A stretch of 64,000 nucleotides of DNA from contig NZ_AP025696.1 of the NCBI RefSeq assembly GCF_027943725.1, forward strand, positions 659,501 to 723,500. Direction: 5' to 3'. Position numbers and translations under genes: made by a program. Source of the stretch: Nitrosophilus kaiyonis. Lineage in GTDB: Bacteria > Campylobacterota > Campylobacteria > Campylobacterales > Nitratiruptoraceae. The notes beneath the pieces are model-generated. The model had not been told where the DNA came from and searched no databases. It saw only the letters and a program-made list of their open reading frames with translations. Below, one piece after another: positions 52,875-62,286 of this stretch (positions within the stretch are counted from its first letter, which is position 1; the number at the start of each line of letters is the position of its first letter).

Positions 52875-54468
52875 CCTTTTTGAAATCTGCACAAATTACT
52901 CCATCTTCTTTCCAGATAACTGTATGGGCAAGAAAATTTTCATCATCTCTGTTTGGAAAATCCTCTCTAAAGTGAGCGCCTCTGCTCTCATTTCTGCTTA
53001 TTGCTCCAACTAATATTGCTTCACTTAATTCCAACATATTTCCAAACTCAATAAAATCAATTAAATTTGTATTATAGACAGTTGATTTATCAGAAATACC
53101 CATAAACAAAAGTTCTCTTTGCATCTGCCTAACAGCACTTAAAACTCCCTTTAACCCCATCTCATTTCTAAAAACACCCACATTTGCATAAAATATTTTG
53201 CTTAAAAACTCTCTTTTTTCATAAAAATCTATTTTATTTTCAAATGAAAATACAGATTTTATAAAATGAGAATCTATTACTGTTTTTTCATAGATTTTAT
53301 CTTCTATATCTCTATCTTTATATTTATATGCATTTTTAGCTGCTTTTATTCCAAGAGTGATAACTTCTAAAAGAGAGTTTCCACCAAGTCTATTTGCGCC
53401 ATGAAGTTTTGCATTTGCACACTCTCCAACTGCAAAAAGGCCATCAATATTTGTTTTTAAATCAAAATCTACATCAATACCACCCATAGTATAGTGAGCT
53501 GCTGGTTTAATTGGAATAAGATCTTTTACTGAATCAACTCCTTCATATATAATTGCTAATTTTCTTTCTTGTGGAAGATTCTCTTCAATAAACTCTTCTC
53601 CAAGATGTCTAATATCTAAAAAAACCTCATTTCCCTTTTCAATCTCTTTATAAATTGCTCTTGCAATTTCATCTCTTGTGAGCATCTCATCAATAAATCT
53701 TTCACCTTTTTGATTTATTAGTTTGCCTCCAGCTCCCCTTGCTGCTTCACTTATTAAAATAGAGCTATTTTTTAAAGAGGTTGGATGAAATTGAATAAAC
53801 TCTAAATCAGAAAGTTTGCATCCAGCCCTAATTGCTGCTGCTATACCATCTCCTGTTGCTGAAGATGAGTTTGTAGAAAATTTATCATAAATTTTTGCAT
53901 ATCCACCAGTAGCCAAAATAACTGATTTTGATAAAATCTGCTCAACTTTTGTATTTTTTTTATCTAAAAAAGTAGCTCCATAAACACTGCCATTTTCAAC
54001 TATTAAATTTAATAAAAAATAGTCATTTTTAAATTCTATATTTTCTTTAATTGCATTATCGTAAAGTGTATGTAAAATTTTAAGCCCTGTGTAATCTTGT
54101 ACATAACATGCTCTTTTACCGCTTGCTCCACCAAGTTTTCTTTGTGCAATTTTTTTATCTTTTCTACTAAAAGGAACCCCAATACTATCTAACCACTCTA
54201 TAATTTTAGGAGCTTCATTGCAAACATACTCAACAACTTTTTTATCAGCCAATCCTTGCGAAGATTTTAGTGTATCTTCTATATGTTTATAAATGCTATC
54301 ATTTTTAGAGTCTAAAACTGCATTTATTCCACCTTGGGCCATAGAGGTTTGTGCAGTAGTCGGATAATTTTTATTTATAACTATACATTTTAAACCAAGC
54401 TCTTTTGCTTTTAATGCTGCACTAAGACCTGCTCCACCAGAGCCTATAATTAGCAAATCATAAACCAT
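52867..54468 (-). CDS. fumarate reductase/succinate dehydrogenase-type flavoprotein
   Basis: This 533-aa FAD protein has the dinucleotide motif LLIIGSGGAGLSAALKA. The substrate-site stretches are FIQFHPTSL, SEAARGAGGKLIN and KPAAHYTMGGIDVD, and the tail NESRGAHFREDFPNRDDEN is Sdh/Frd-like. The region TTAQTSMAQGGINA lacks the histidine that binds FAD covalently in most Sdh/Frd enzymes, a trait shared with NadB-like proteins. The length and the Arg-rich tail favour Frd/Sdh. Confidence 0.85.
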   Translation of the reverse strand: MVYDLLIIGSGGAGLSAALKAKELGLKCIVINKNYPTTAQTSMAQGGINAVLDSKNDSIYKHIEDTLKSSQGLADKKVVEYVCNEAPKIIEWLDSIGVPFSRKDKKIAQRKLGGASGKRACYVQDYTGLKILHTLYDNAIKENIEFKNDYFLLNLIVENGSVYGATFLDKKNTKVEQILSKSVILATGGYAKIYDKFSTNSSSATGDGIAAAIRAGCKLSDLEFIQFHPTSLKNSSILISEAARGAGGKLINQKGERFIDEMLTRDEIARAIYKEIEKGNEVFLDIRHLGEEFIEENLPQERKLAIIYEGVDSVKDLIPIKPAAHYTMGGIDVDFDLKTNIDGLFAVGECANAKLHGANRLGGNSLLEVITLGIKAAKNAYKYKDRDIEDKIYEKTVIDSHFIKSVFSFENKIDFYEKREFLSKIFYANVGVFRNEMGLKGVLSAVRQMQRELLFMGISDKSTVYNTNLIDFIEFGNMLELSEAILVGAISRNESRGAHFREDFPNRDDENFLAHTVIWKEDGVICADFKKVK

Positions 54469-54499
54469 TATTTTACACTTTCATATGATAAAATTTTTT

Positions 54500-55441
54500 T
54501 CATTGCTCTTTCCCTTCTAAAAACTCTTCAATATTTTTAACTATCCCCATCAATAATCTCTCTCTTGCCTCAATACTTGTCCAAGCAATATGAGGCGTTA
54601 TAAAGACTCTATCTTGATTTTTAAGATTTAAAAGAGGCGAATTTTTATCTATTGGCTCTTTTTGTGTAACATCTAAACCAACATAAATCTCTTTTTCATC
54701 AACTATTTTAGCAAGGTCTTCTTCATTTATTATTCCACCTCTTCCAAGATTTAATAAGACTGCTCTATTTTTTAATTTTATAATATTTGTTTTATTTAAT
54801 AGATTTTGAGTTTTTTCATTTAATGGTGCATGAATTGAAATAATATCACTTGTACACAAAAGTGTATCTAAAGGTATATGTTTAAATTCATTGTCTAAAT
54901 TTTTACCAGAAGTTGAATAATATACAACTTCGCATCCAAAACTTTTTGCAACCTGGGCTACTCTTTTGCCAATTGTTCCAAGTCCTATAATTCCCCATCT
55001 TTTATTATGAATTTCAAAAAAAGGCCAATTTAGACATGTAAAAATATCTGAACTACTCCAACTTTTGCTTTTTACAAATTCATCATATTTTTTTAGATGC
55101 TCAATTAAGTAAAAGGCAAGAGCAAATGTATGTTGAACAACACTTTCAGTTGAATAACCAACAACATTTTTTACCTCTATATTTTTTGTTTTTGCATAAT
55201 TTAAATCAACATTATTCATTCCGGTTGCAGCAATGCATATAAGTTTTAGATTTTTTGCACTTTCTAATATTTGTTTATCTAGTATAACTTTATTTGTTAC
55301 AACAATATCTGCATCTTTTATCCTATCTATTGTCTCTTCATATTTTGTTGTATCAAAAACTATTAATTCTCCAAACTCTTTTAAAATATCAAGATTTACG
55401 TCACATCCAAGAGTTTTTGCATCAAGAACCACTATTTTCAT
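54500..55441 (-). CDS. D-2-hydroxyacid dehydrogenase
   Basis: This 313-aa NAD-dependent dehydrogenase has GIIGLGTIGKRVAQVAKSFG, LLNLGRGGIINEEDLA and ITPHIAWTSIEARER (catalytic His). Family members act on hydroxypyruvate, glycerate, lactate or phosphoglycerate; the substrate is not fixed. It lies in a run of minus-strand genes upstream of subunit A, and its start overlaps the GGDEF-EAL end. Confidence 0.92.
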   Translation of the reverse strand: MKIVVLDAKTLGCDVNLDILKEFGELIVFDTTKYEETIDRIKDADIVVTNKVILDKQILESAKNLKLICIAATGMNNVDLNYAKTKNIEVKNVVGYSTESVVQHTFALAFYLIEHLKKYDEFVKSKSWSSSDIFTCLNWPFFEIHNKRWGIIGLGTIGKRVAQVAKSFGCEVVYYSTSGKNLDNEFKHIPLDTLLCTSDIISIHAPLNEKTQNLLNKTNIIKLKNRAVLLNLGRGGIINEEDLAKIVDEKEIYVGLDVTQKEPIDKNSPLLNLKNQDRVFITPHIAWTSIEARERLLMGIVKNIEEFLEGKEQ

Positions 55442-58256
55442 AATACTCCTTTAACATTTTTGTCATTTCAAGTGATGATATAGGCTTGCTAAAATAGTAT
55501 CCTTGATAAAAATCACATCCAATAGATTTTAAAAGGTTTAGATGTTCTTTTGTCTCAACGCCTTCAGCAACAGTTTTAAGATTTAATCCTTTGCACATAG
55601 CTACAATTGCTTTAACTATTGATTCATCCTCTTTATTATAGGTTGATCCAATTACAAAAGATTTATCAATTTTTACCTTATCTATAGGGAATTTTTTCAA
55701 AAAGCTTAAAGAGGAGTATCCAATACCAAAATCATCCATAGATATTGTAAAACCAAGTTCTTTTAATTCATTCATTGTATTGATATGTTTTTTGATATTG
55801 AACATTGCAATATTTTCTGTAATTTCAAGTTCTAATAATTTTGGATCAAGTTTTTGAGTATCTATATTTTTTTTCAAAACATCTACAATATTATCATGCT
55901 GAAATTGTCTAATTGAAATATTGACTGATATTTTAATATTAAATCCCATTTCATTCCATATTTTTGCTTGTGAAGAGGCCTCTTGTATTATCCATCTACC
56001 AAGAGGTATAATAAGTCCAGTATTTTCTGCAAGAGGAATAAATTTATCAGGATATAAAAGACCCAATTTTGGATGGTTCCATCTTATTAGAGCTTCTGCT
56101 CCTACTATTTTACCACTATCTATCTCTATTTGAGGTTGATAATGAAGTTCAAACTCTTTATTGGTAATTGCTTTATGCAAAGAGTTTTCTAAAACATGCT
56201 CATGCCCTATTTTTTCACTAAGACTTTTAGAAAACAGTTGAACATTGTTTCTTCCCAAATCTTTTGCATGATACATTGCAATATCTGCATTTTTTATAAG
56301 TTCATAAGTAGTTTTTCCATCTTCAGGATATATGCTTATCCCTATACTTCCAGTAACATGTAGATGATAAGAGTCAATATGAATATCTTTTGATAATGAT
56401 TGCAAAATCTCTTTTGCTTTTTTTACTGCAACATATGGTGATTCTATTTTTTCTAAAATTATAATAAACTCATCGCCCCCAATTCTAGCAATAGTATCTG
56501 ATTTTCTAATTAGATTTTGTAATCTTTTTGCAACTTCAATAAGAAGCTTATCTCCAATATCATGTCCTAAAGTATCATTTATGAGTTTAAAATTATCAAG
56601 ATCTAAAAATAAAATTGCAACTTCACTATTTTCTCTTTTTGCTTCATTTATAGCATGTTCTAATCTATCATAAAGAAGATTTCTATTTGGAAGATCTGTT
56701 AAAGAGTCATGAAGTGCTTGGTGGGCGATTTTTTCTTCAGCGATTTTTAATTTTGTCAATTCTCTTGCAAATCCAACGATTCCATATATTTTATCTTTTT
56801 TATCTTTTAGCGGAGATAAGATAATTTGAAAAAAATGATTTTTATCTTTTATTTTAAACCATCTATCTATTTTTAAAGTTTTTTTGGTTTTAAAAATCTC
56901 TTCATCAATTTTTCTAAAAAACTTTGCTATCTCTTTATCAAAAATATCAAAATCGGTTTTTCCTAAAATATCTTTTTTATTTAAACCTACCATTTTTGCA
57001 AAAGCTTCATTACATCCAATATAAACAAACTTATTATTTTTATAGAAGATAGGATCTATTGAAGCGTTTATAACATCATTTAAAAGATTTTTACTCTTTT
57101 TCAAAATTGAATAATTTCTATTTAAAGTATCCGCTAGATTTATAAATGATCTATAAATCTCTTCTATCTCTAAAGAGCTTTTAGCAAGATATTCATCTTT
57201 TTTTACCTCTTTGCCAGGTTTATATTTTTTTACTAAAGATGTTAATCTCTCCAAAGGTTCTATTGTGATTTTATTAAGTAAAGAGTTAAGAAGAATTAGC
57301 ATAAAAATAGTAAGAATTATGGTTGCAAATAAAACATTTTTTTTCTTTTCTAAAAAAGGAGCTATAAAATCATCTTTATAAATAACACTTACAACTTTCC
57401 AGCCTGTATCTTTATGGGTAACTATATTTACATAAATCTCTTTATTATTGATATTTAACTTTTCTATTTTATTTGAAGAATTTATAAAGCTATTATTAAC
57501 TGGTAAAATATCTTTTATATTTTTTTTGAAGATAAAATCAAAATTTTTATGAGCTAAAATTTTTCCATTTTTATCAATAATAAGTGTATAACCTTTTTTA
57601 CCGATTCTGCTTATAAGAAACTTTTTACTAAATTCCCAAAGTTTAGGGGCAACTAAAACTGCCCCTAATATTTTCTTATTCTCTTTTATAGGATTTATAA
57701 CTACAAATATTGGATAACCTCTTAAAATACTTGGATAAGGGTCAGAAATATTGAATTTGCCATCTATTAGGGCTTTTTTAATAAATTTTAGATGATATCC
57801 ACCTTTTCCAACTGTCTTTCTTGTTACACTATCAATAAGAGCAGTTCCATCTTTTATGATATATTTTTTACCATCTAAAATTTTTACAATCTTTTTATTT
57901 TTAGGTAGTTTTATAATTAAAACTATATTTTCATAATAGTTAAACGTATGATGTAATGAACAAAAATATTTTTCAAGCTTTTTATAAAGTTTGTCATTTT
58001 CCGGATCTTTACAAATATTTATAATATCAGGATTTTTTGAAAGAGAAATCACAAGCTCTTTTTCACTTTTTAGCCAAGCATCAAGCCCCTTTAAAACATA
58101 TAGATTGGCTTTTTGTGAATTCTCTTTTATAAATATTTCGCTTTGTGTATTGATATTTTTTATAAGAAAATAGCCAATTAGAAGAAAAGAGAGAAAAATA
58201 AATATTAATGGTATAAATAGTTTTATTTTTATAGAGAGGCCAGAGAGATTTTTCAT
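55422..58256 (-). CDS. membrane sensor with dCache, PAS, GGDEF and EAL domains
   Basis: This 944-aa signalling protein has TM1 (about 13-29), a periplasmic dCache-like sensor region to about residue 310, TM2 (about 312-330), a HAMP-like linker, a PAS domain near 400-515, then GGDEF and EAL. GGDEF is intact in ARIGGDEFIIILEK, and EAL has GAEALIRWNHP, DDFGIGYSSLSFLKKFP and VAEGVETKEHL, so both synthesis and hydrolysis of c-di-GMP are possible. The ligand is unknown. It is followed closely by the dehydrogenase gene. Confidence 0.93.
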   Translation of the reverse strand: MKNLSGLSIKIKLFIPLIFIFLSFLLIGYFLIKNINTQSEIFIKENSQKANLYVLKGLDAWLKSEKELVISLSKNPDIINICKDPENDKLYKKLEKYFCSLHHTFNYYENIVLIIKLPKNKKIVKILDGKKYIIKDGTALIDSVTRKTVGKGGYHLKFIKKALIDGKFNISDPYPSILRGYPIFVVINPIKENKKILGAVLVAPKLWEFSKKFLISRIGKKGYTLIIDKNGKILAHKNFDFIFKKNIKDILPVNNSFINSSNKIEKLNINNKEIYVNIVTHKDTGWKVVSVIYKDDFIAPFLEKKKNVLFATIILTIFMLILLNSLLNKITIEPLERLTSLVKKYKPGKEVKKDEYLAKSSLEIEEIYRSFINLADTLNRNYSILKKSKNLLNDVINASIDPIFYKNNKFVYIGCNEAFAKMVGLNKKDILGKTDFDIFDKEIAKFFRKIDEEIFKTKKTLKIDRWFKIKDKNHFFQIILSPLKDKKDKIYGIVGFARELTKLKIAEEKIAHQALHDSLTDLPNRNLLYDRLEHAINEAKRENSEVAILFLDLDNFKLINDTLGHDIGDKLLIEVAKRLQNLIRKSDTIARIGGDEFIIILEKIESPYVAVKKAKEILQSLSKDIHIDSYHLHVTGSIGISIYPEDGKTTYELIKNADIAMYHAKDLGRNNVQLFSKSLSEKIGHEHVLENSLHKAITNKEFELHYQPQIEIDSGKIVGAEALIRWNHPKLGLLYPDKFIPLAENTGLIIPLGRWIIQEASSQAKIWNEMGFNIKISVNISIRQFQHDNIVDVLKKNIDTQKLDPKLLELEITENIAMFNIKKHINTMNELKELGFTISMDDFGIGYSSLSFLKKFPIDKVKIDKSFVIGSTYNKEDESIVKAIVAMCKGLNLKTVAEGVETKEHLNLLKSIGCDFYQGYYFSKPISSLEMTKMLKEYYENSGS

Positions 58257-58682
58257 TTAATTTCCAATAATTGTGATAAATATATGCCTATTTGAAGAAA
58301 AATCTCTATGTTCACAAAGATATATTCCTTGCCAAATTCCAAGATGCAAAGATCCATTTTTTATAGGAAGTGTTAGAAAATTACCATATAAGGAACTTTT
58401 TATATGTGCTGGCATATCATCACTTCCCTCTAAAATATGTGTATAGTAGCTTTCATTTTCTGGAACTAATCTGTTTGTAAAATTTAAAAAATCTCTTCTA
58501 ACATTTGGATCTGCATTTTCATTTATACAAAGACTTGCACTTGTATGCATTAAAAAAATATGGCAAATTCCAGCGTTTATATTTTTTATCTCTTCAAGAT
58601 TTGATATTATCTCTTGTGTTATTAAATGAAATCCTCTTGGATATGCTTTTTTTAAAACTATCTCTTTTTGATAAATTTTCAT
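58257..58682 (-). CDS. yjbQ: YjbQ/UPF0047 family protein (copy 2)
   Basis: This 141-aa homologue of the protein at 24045-24437 has the motif GICHIFLMHTSASLCINENADPN-type region, the NRLVPENESYYTHILEGSDD stretch and the AHIKSSLYGNFLTLPI histidine box, then GIWQGIYLCEHRDFSSNR. The two copies share the fold but are clearly divergent, so they may act on different phosphorylated substrates. It abuts the GGDEF-EAL gene and purT with no gaps. Confidence 0.9.
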   Translation of the reverse strand: MKIYQKEIVLKKAYPRGFHLITQEIISNLEEIKNINAGICHIFLMHTSASLCINENADPNVRRDFLNFTNRLVPENESYYTHILEGSDDMPAHIKSSLYGNFLTLPIKNGSLHLGIWQGIYLCEHRDFSSNRHIFITIIGN

Positions 58683-59945
58683 CTATTTTCCTAAAAATAT
58701 ATTTGCAATTTTTTTGAAAAATCCGCAAGATTCCTCTTTTTCTTCCTTTGAAACCTCTTTTACTACATTTTTAGTATAGTCACTATCACTAATTTTTTCT
58801 ATAAGCTCTTTTGCTCTATCTAGGGCTTTTGTCGGCTCTCCCAATGTTAATACCACAGCCATTCTTCTGCCTTTATGAGATTCTGGCTTTCCAAAGATTC
58901 TAACAAAAGAGTCTTTACTGAAGCATTCATCATCTATATTTAGTACAGGGTTAAAACTATCATTCTTAGCTTTATATGCAGCACTTGCTCCACCAATGTA
59001 TTGAGTAAATGATAATGGAAGATTTAATACTGCTCTAACATGTAGGGCAAACTCACTTTGGCTTTGAGTTATCATTGTAACCATTCCAGTATCGTGAGGT
59101 CTTGGACTTACTTCACTAAAATATACTTCATTACCTTTTACAAATAGTTCTACTCCAAATATTCCTCTGCCTCCAAGACCTGTTACAATTTTTGTAGCTA
59201 TATCTTTTGCTCTCTCTATTGCAATTTTACTCATATTCATAGGTTGCCAGCTATAAATATAATCTCCATCTTTTTGAATATGTCCTATAGGCTCGCAAAA
59301 TACTATCTCATTATCATTCTTTGCAGTTAATAGAGTTATTTCATAATCAAAATTGATAAACTCTTCTACTATTAACTCTTCCGCGCTACCTCTAGCATCT
59401 TTTTTTGCAAATTCAAAAGATTTTTCCAAATCCTCTTCATTTTTTGCAATACTTTGTCCATGTCCAGAAGAGCTCATTACAGGTTTAATAACACAAGGAA
59501 AACCTATCTCTTTTGCAGCCTCTTTTAAATCATCTAATGTTTTAACAAAAGCATATCTGCTTGTTTTTAAATTAAGCTCTTCTGCTGCAAAAACTCTTAT
59601 ATTTTTTCTATTCATTGTTTTATTTACAGCTTCAGCATTTGGAATTACATTAAATCCAAGTTTTTCAGCTTCAAAAAGGGCATCAATGTTAATTGCTTCA
59701 ATTTCAGGCAAAATATATGTTGGTTTTTCACGTAAAATTACTTCTAAAACCTCATCTTTATTTTTCATATCTATTATATAACTTCTATTTGCCACAAGAT
59801 GAGCAGGAGCATTTGGATATCTATCAACTGCAACAACCTCAATACCAAGTCTTTGTGCCTCAATTGCAACCTCTTTACCTAATTCTCCGCTTCCTAAAAG
59901 TAAAAATTTTATTGAGTTATGTTTTAATGGGGTAGTAAATTGCAT
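58683..59945 (-). CDS. purT: formate-dependent phosphoribosylglycinamide formyltransferase
   Basis: This 420-aa ATP-grasp enzyme uses formate to make formyl-GAR. The N-terminal [21 protein letters not shown], the [10 protein letters not shown] region, and the ATP-grasp [17 protein letters not shown] and [16 protein letters not shown] stretches are present. About 25 extra residues at the C-terminus ([18 protein letters not shown]) form an amphipathic or hydrophobic tail not typical of PurT. A single gene start with AGGAAAT upstream is seen. Confidence 0.95.
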   Translation of the reverse strand: MQFTTPLKHNSIKFLLLGSGELGKEVAIEAQRLGIEVVAVDRYPNAPAHLVANRSYIIDMKNKDEVLEVILREKPTYILPEIEAINIDALFEAEKLGFNVIPNAEAVNKTMNRKNIRVFAAEELNLKTSRYAFVKTLDDLKEAAKEIGFPCVIKPVMSSSGHGQSIAKNEEDLEKSFEFAKKDARGSAEELIVEEFINFDYEITLLTAKNDNEIVFCEPIGHIQKDGDYIYSWQPMNMSKIAIERAKDIATKIVTGLGGRGIFGVELFVKGNEVYFSEVSPRPHDTGMVTMITQSQSEFALHVRAVLNLPLSFTQYIGGASAAYKAKNDSFNPVLNIDDECFSKDSFVRIFGKPESHKGRRMAVVLTLGEPTKALDRAKELIEKISDSDYTKNVVKEVSKEEKEESCGFFKKIANIFLGK

Positions 59946-60072
59946 ATTATTTCCTTGTGAAACAAAGTTTTAAATATTATACATTAATTTGAATTTAATA
60001 GTTATTAGGGATATTTATATTATTAAAAAGAAGATATATGAAAGAGGAAAATATTGGCTTTTGTTATATGAT

Positions 60073-60801
60073 TTATATTCCAATTAAAACATCTTCTGGT
60101 CTTACATAAAGATAATATTCTCTGTTTTTGTCTATATTTATATCCGTTATACAATTTAATATATAACCATTTTCAGTTTCAAAAGTTACATTTTTATAAT
60201 TTTTTCCTATTTTGATACTTTTTACATATGATTTTAAAAAACCCTCATTTTTAAATGAATATACATTAATTGAAGTAGATTTTATGATAGCTATAACTTT
60301 ATCTTCTTTTTTTAGATTAAGCTCTTCTACTGCAGATTCTGTAATTTTAGATTTTATATAAATTCCACCTTTTAATTTTAGTGTTAGCTCACATAATTCA
60401 TCTTCACATTTTATATTTTCAATTTCACAAAGAAGTCTATTTCTTGCACTTATCTTATATCCAAAAACTTTTTTATCAAAACTTTCAAGACTGTTTAAAA
60501 AATTTTTATAGCTCTCTTCGAGCATTTCCCACTCTTTGATAAGTTTTTTACCATATTCTGTAAGTCTGCTACCTCCACCACCTTTTCCACCAGCAACTTT
60601 TTCTAATATAGGCTCTTCGCTTAAATTGTTCATAATATCTACTGCATCCCAAGCGGCTTTGTAACTCATTTTCATTTCACGAGCTGCTTTTGATATAGAG
60701 CCATATTTATCGATTTTTTTTAAAAGTTCAACTCTTCCGTGACCAAGAAAATTTTTATTATCCTTTTTTATCCAAAATCTTCCCTCAATTTTCTGTTTCA
60801 T
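60073..60801 (-). CDS. modE: ModE-family molybdate-responsive regulator
   Basis: This 242-aa protein has an N-terminal winged helix of the ModE type (GRVELLKKIDKYGSISKAARE, then MSYKAAWDAVDIMNNLSEEP and GGKGGGGSRLTEYGKKLI). Two TOBE-like domains follow (about 115-180 and 185-242, for example SARNRLLCEI and YVRPEDVLI). It binds molybdate or tungstate. A ModE-box-like palindrome lies 86 nt upstream, so autoregulation is likely. Confidence 0.93.
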   Translation of the reverse strand: MKQKIEGRFWIKKDNKNFLGHGRVELLKKIDKYGSISKAAREMKMSYKAAWDAVDIMNNLSEEPILEKVAGGKGGGGSRLTEYGKKLIKEWEMLEESYKNFLNSLESFDKKVFGYKISARNRLLCEIENIKCEDELCELTLKLKGGIYIKSKITESAVEELNLKKEDKVIAIIKSTSINVYSFKNEGFLKSYVKSIKIGKNYKNVTFETENGYILNCITDINIDKNREYYLYVRPEDVLIGI

Positions 60802-60827
60802 TATAAATCCTAAAAGTAAGATAAAAA

Positions 60828-60912
60828 ATTATAGCAGATATTGTGCCCGAAGGCACATAAGGAGGCATATATGGAAGTTAGTCGTATCGAAGTATATCAA
60901 AATATATAACGA
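60828..60912. promoter_or_regulatory. modE upstream region: TATAAT box, UUCG hairpin and ModE-box-like palindrome
   Basis: On the minus strand there is TATAAT (60833-60828), the hairpin TGTGCC-TTCG-GGCACA (60857-60842) and the palindrome TCGTTATATA-N6-TATACTTCGA (60912-60887). The palindrome resembles the E. coli ModE consensus of two TCGxTATATA arms six bases apart. The hairpin may end the upstream methyltransferase transcript. Confidence 0.6.
60871..60909 (+). other. 12-codon mini-ORF with strong SD (leader peptide or gene remnant)
   Basis: AAGGAGG (60859-60865) is followed by ATG 60871 and MEVSRIEVYQNI-stop. The plus-strand hairpin TGTGCC-CGAA-GGCACA lies just upstream. The stop is inside the ModE-box-like palindrome. 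It could be a leader peptide or the decayed start of a ModE-controlled gene; it could also be chance. Confidence 0.3.
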
Positions 60913-60920
60913 AAATCAAA

Positions 60921-61568
60921 CTATTTTTTTGCTTTTAAAAGTCTTACATATTTTCTAAAATAAAAATATTCATCAAAATTTTTAAATCCAAAATTTTTTA
61001 GTACAGTTTTTATATCTCTTTTTATAAAATCTTCAGCCAATGGGCACTCTACTTTTCTTATTGCAAATTTCACCAAAAAATTTGCTCTATCAACATCGAA
61101 ATTATTATAATCGAGTATTGCAAATACTCCATCTTCTTTTAGTAAATTATATGCATTTTTTATGATTATTTCTCTTTTTTCTTGTATAAATCCATGCAAA
61201 ACAAAAGAGATAAATACAACATCAAATTTTTCATTTAAATTAATTGGTTCATCTATTCTTTGATCGATAAGTTTAATATTTTCAAAATTTTTTGTCTTTT
61301 TTATAAACTGCTCTTTCATCTCTTTTCCAATTTCAACTCCAACAATTTTTCCTTTATTTCCAACATATTTTCTAATTATTAGTGCATTTCTTCCAGTTCC
61401 TGCTCCAAAATCAATAACTTTATCACCAACTTTTAGTCCAAGATCTTTTATAACTTTTCGTATGAAAAATGGATAATATCCCAAAGTTATTATGTCCATT
61501 AATCTGTCATAAAATTTTGCTTCAAATCCTTTGACTTCAACTTTGCTCATATCTTGAGATAATTTCAT
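60921..61568 (-). CDS. class I SAM-dependent methyltransferase (copy 1)
   Basis: This 215-aa protein has the SAM motif VIDFGAGTGRNALIIRKYVG, then VGVEIGKEMKEQF and FDVVFISFVLHGFIQ, and ends with a basic LLKAKK. It is of the UbiE/DUF type with unknown substrate. The start overlaps the next upstream methyltransferase gene (ATGA). Confidence 0.87.
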   Translation of the reverse strand: MKLSQDMSKVEVKGFEAKFYDRLMDIITLGYYPFFIRKVIKDLGLKVGDKVIDFGAGTGRNALIIRKYVGNKGKIVGVEIGKEMKEQFIKKTKNFENIKLIDQRIDEPINLNEKFDVVFISFVLHGFIQEKREIIIKNAYNLLKEDGVFAILDYNNFDVDRANFLVKFAIRKVECPLAEDFIKRDIKTVLKNFGFKNFDEYFYFRKYVRLLKAKK

Positions 61569-62206
61569 TTAAATTCCTTTTTTCTAGCTCTTAAAACTAA
61601 AAAAGCTCCTCCTTTTTTACACCCTTGAGTAGTTTTTAATTCAAGGTGCTCCAAATCTGGACCAAAAAGAGATTCATTGCAGGCTTCCAAAACAAATCCG
61701 CTTCTTTTTAGCAGTGAAAAAACCTCTTTTTTGCTAAAAAAAGTAGCTTCTTTATAAAATTTGCTTTTATCTCTATTTTTCTCATAAAATTTGCCAAGTT
61801 CTGAATTTTTATCTACAAATGCAATAATAATTTTTCCATTATCTTTTAAAACTCTATAGGATTCTTTTAACATTTTTAAAGGATCTTTTACAAAACAGAT
61901 GGTAGTGACAATCAATATAAGATCAAAACTTTTATCTTCAAATGGAAGATTCTCTGCAACTGCATTAATTACTTTAATACCTCTTTTTTTCGCAATTTTT
62001 GCCATATTTTTTGATGGCTCAATTCCATATTTTATACCAAGAGGAGCAGCAAATCTTCCTGTACCTACTCCAACTTCAAGACCATCTTTAAAAGGTGGTA
62101 AAAGCTTTTTTATTGCATTTAGCTCTATTTCATAAATTTTATAATGTTCATCAAACCATTTATCATAATATTCGAAATTTTGATCAAAAATTGCCTCTTT
62201 TGACAT
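61565..62206 (-). CDS. class I SAM-dependent methyltransferase (copy 2)
   Basis: This 213-aa protein has DGLEVGVGTGRFAAPLGIKYG, GIEPSKNMAKIAKKRG, and SFDLILIVTTICFVKDPLKML, then LKDNGKIIIAFVD. It resembles UbiE/Coq5-like and small-molecule methyltransferases. The TATAAT box at 62234-62229 and GAGGAGAGG precede its ATG. It is co-transcribed with copy 1 by a 4-nt overlap. Confidence 0.88.
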   Translation of the reverse strand: MSKEAIFDQNFEYYDKWFDEHYKIYEIELNAIKKLLPPFKDGLEVGVGTGRFAAPLGIKYGIEPSKNMAKIAKKRGIKVINAVAENLPFEDKSFDLILIVTTICFVKDPLKMLKESYRVLKDNGKIIIAFVDKNSELGKFYEKNRDKSKFYKEATFFSKKEVFSLLKRSGFVLEACNESLFGPDLEHLELKTTQGCKKGGAFLVLRARKKEFK

Positions 62207-62286
62207 AACCTCTCCTCTTTATATAACTATTATACGATTTTAAGCTTCAAGGCGCAATAATAGAAAAAATAGTATAAGGATTTTTT

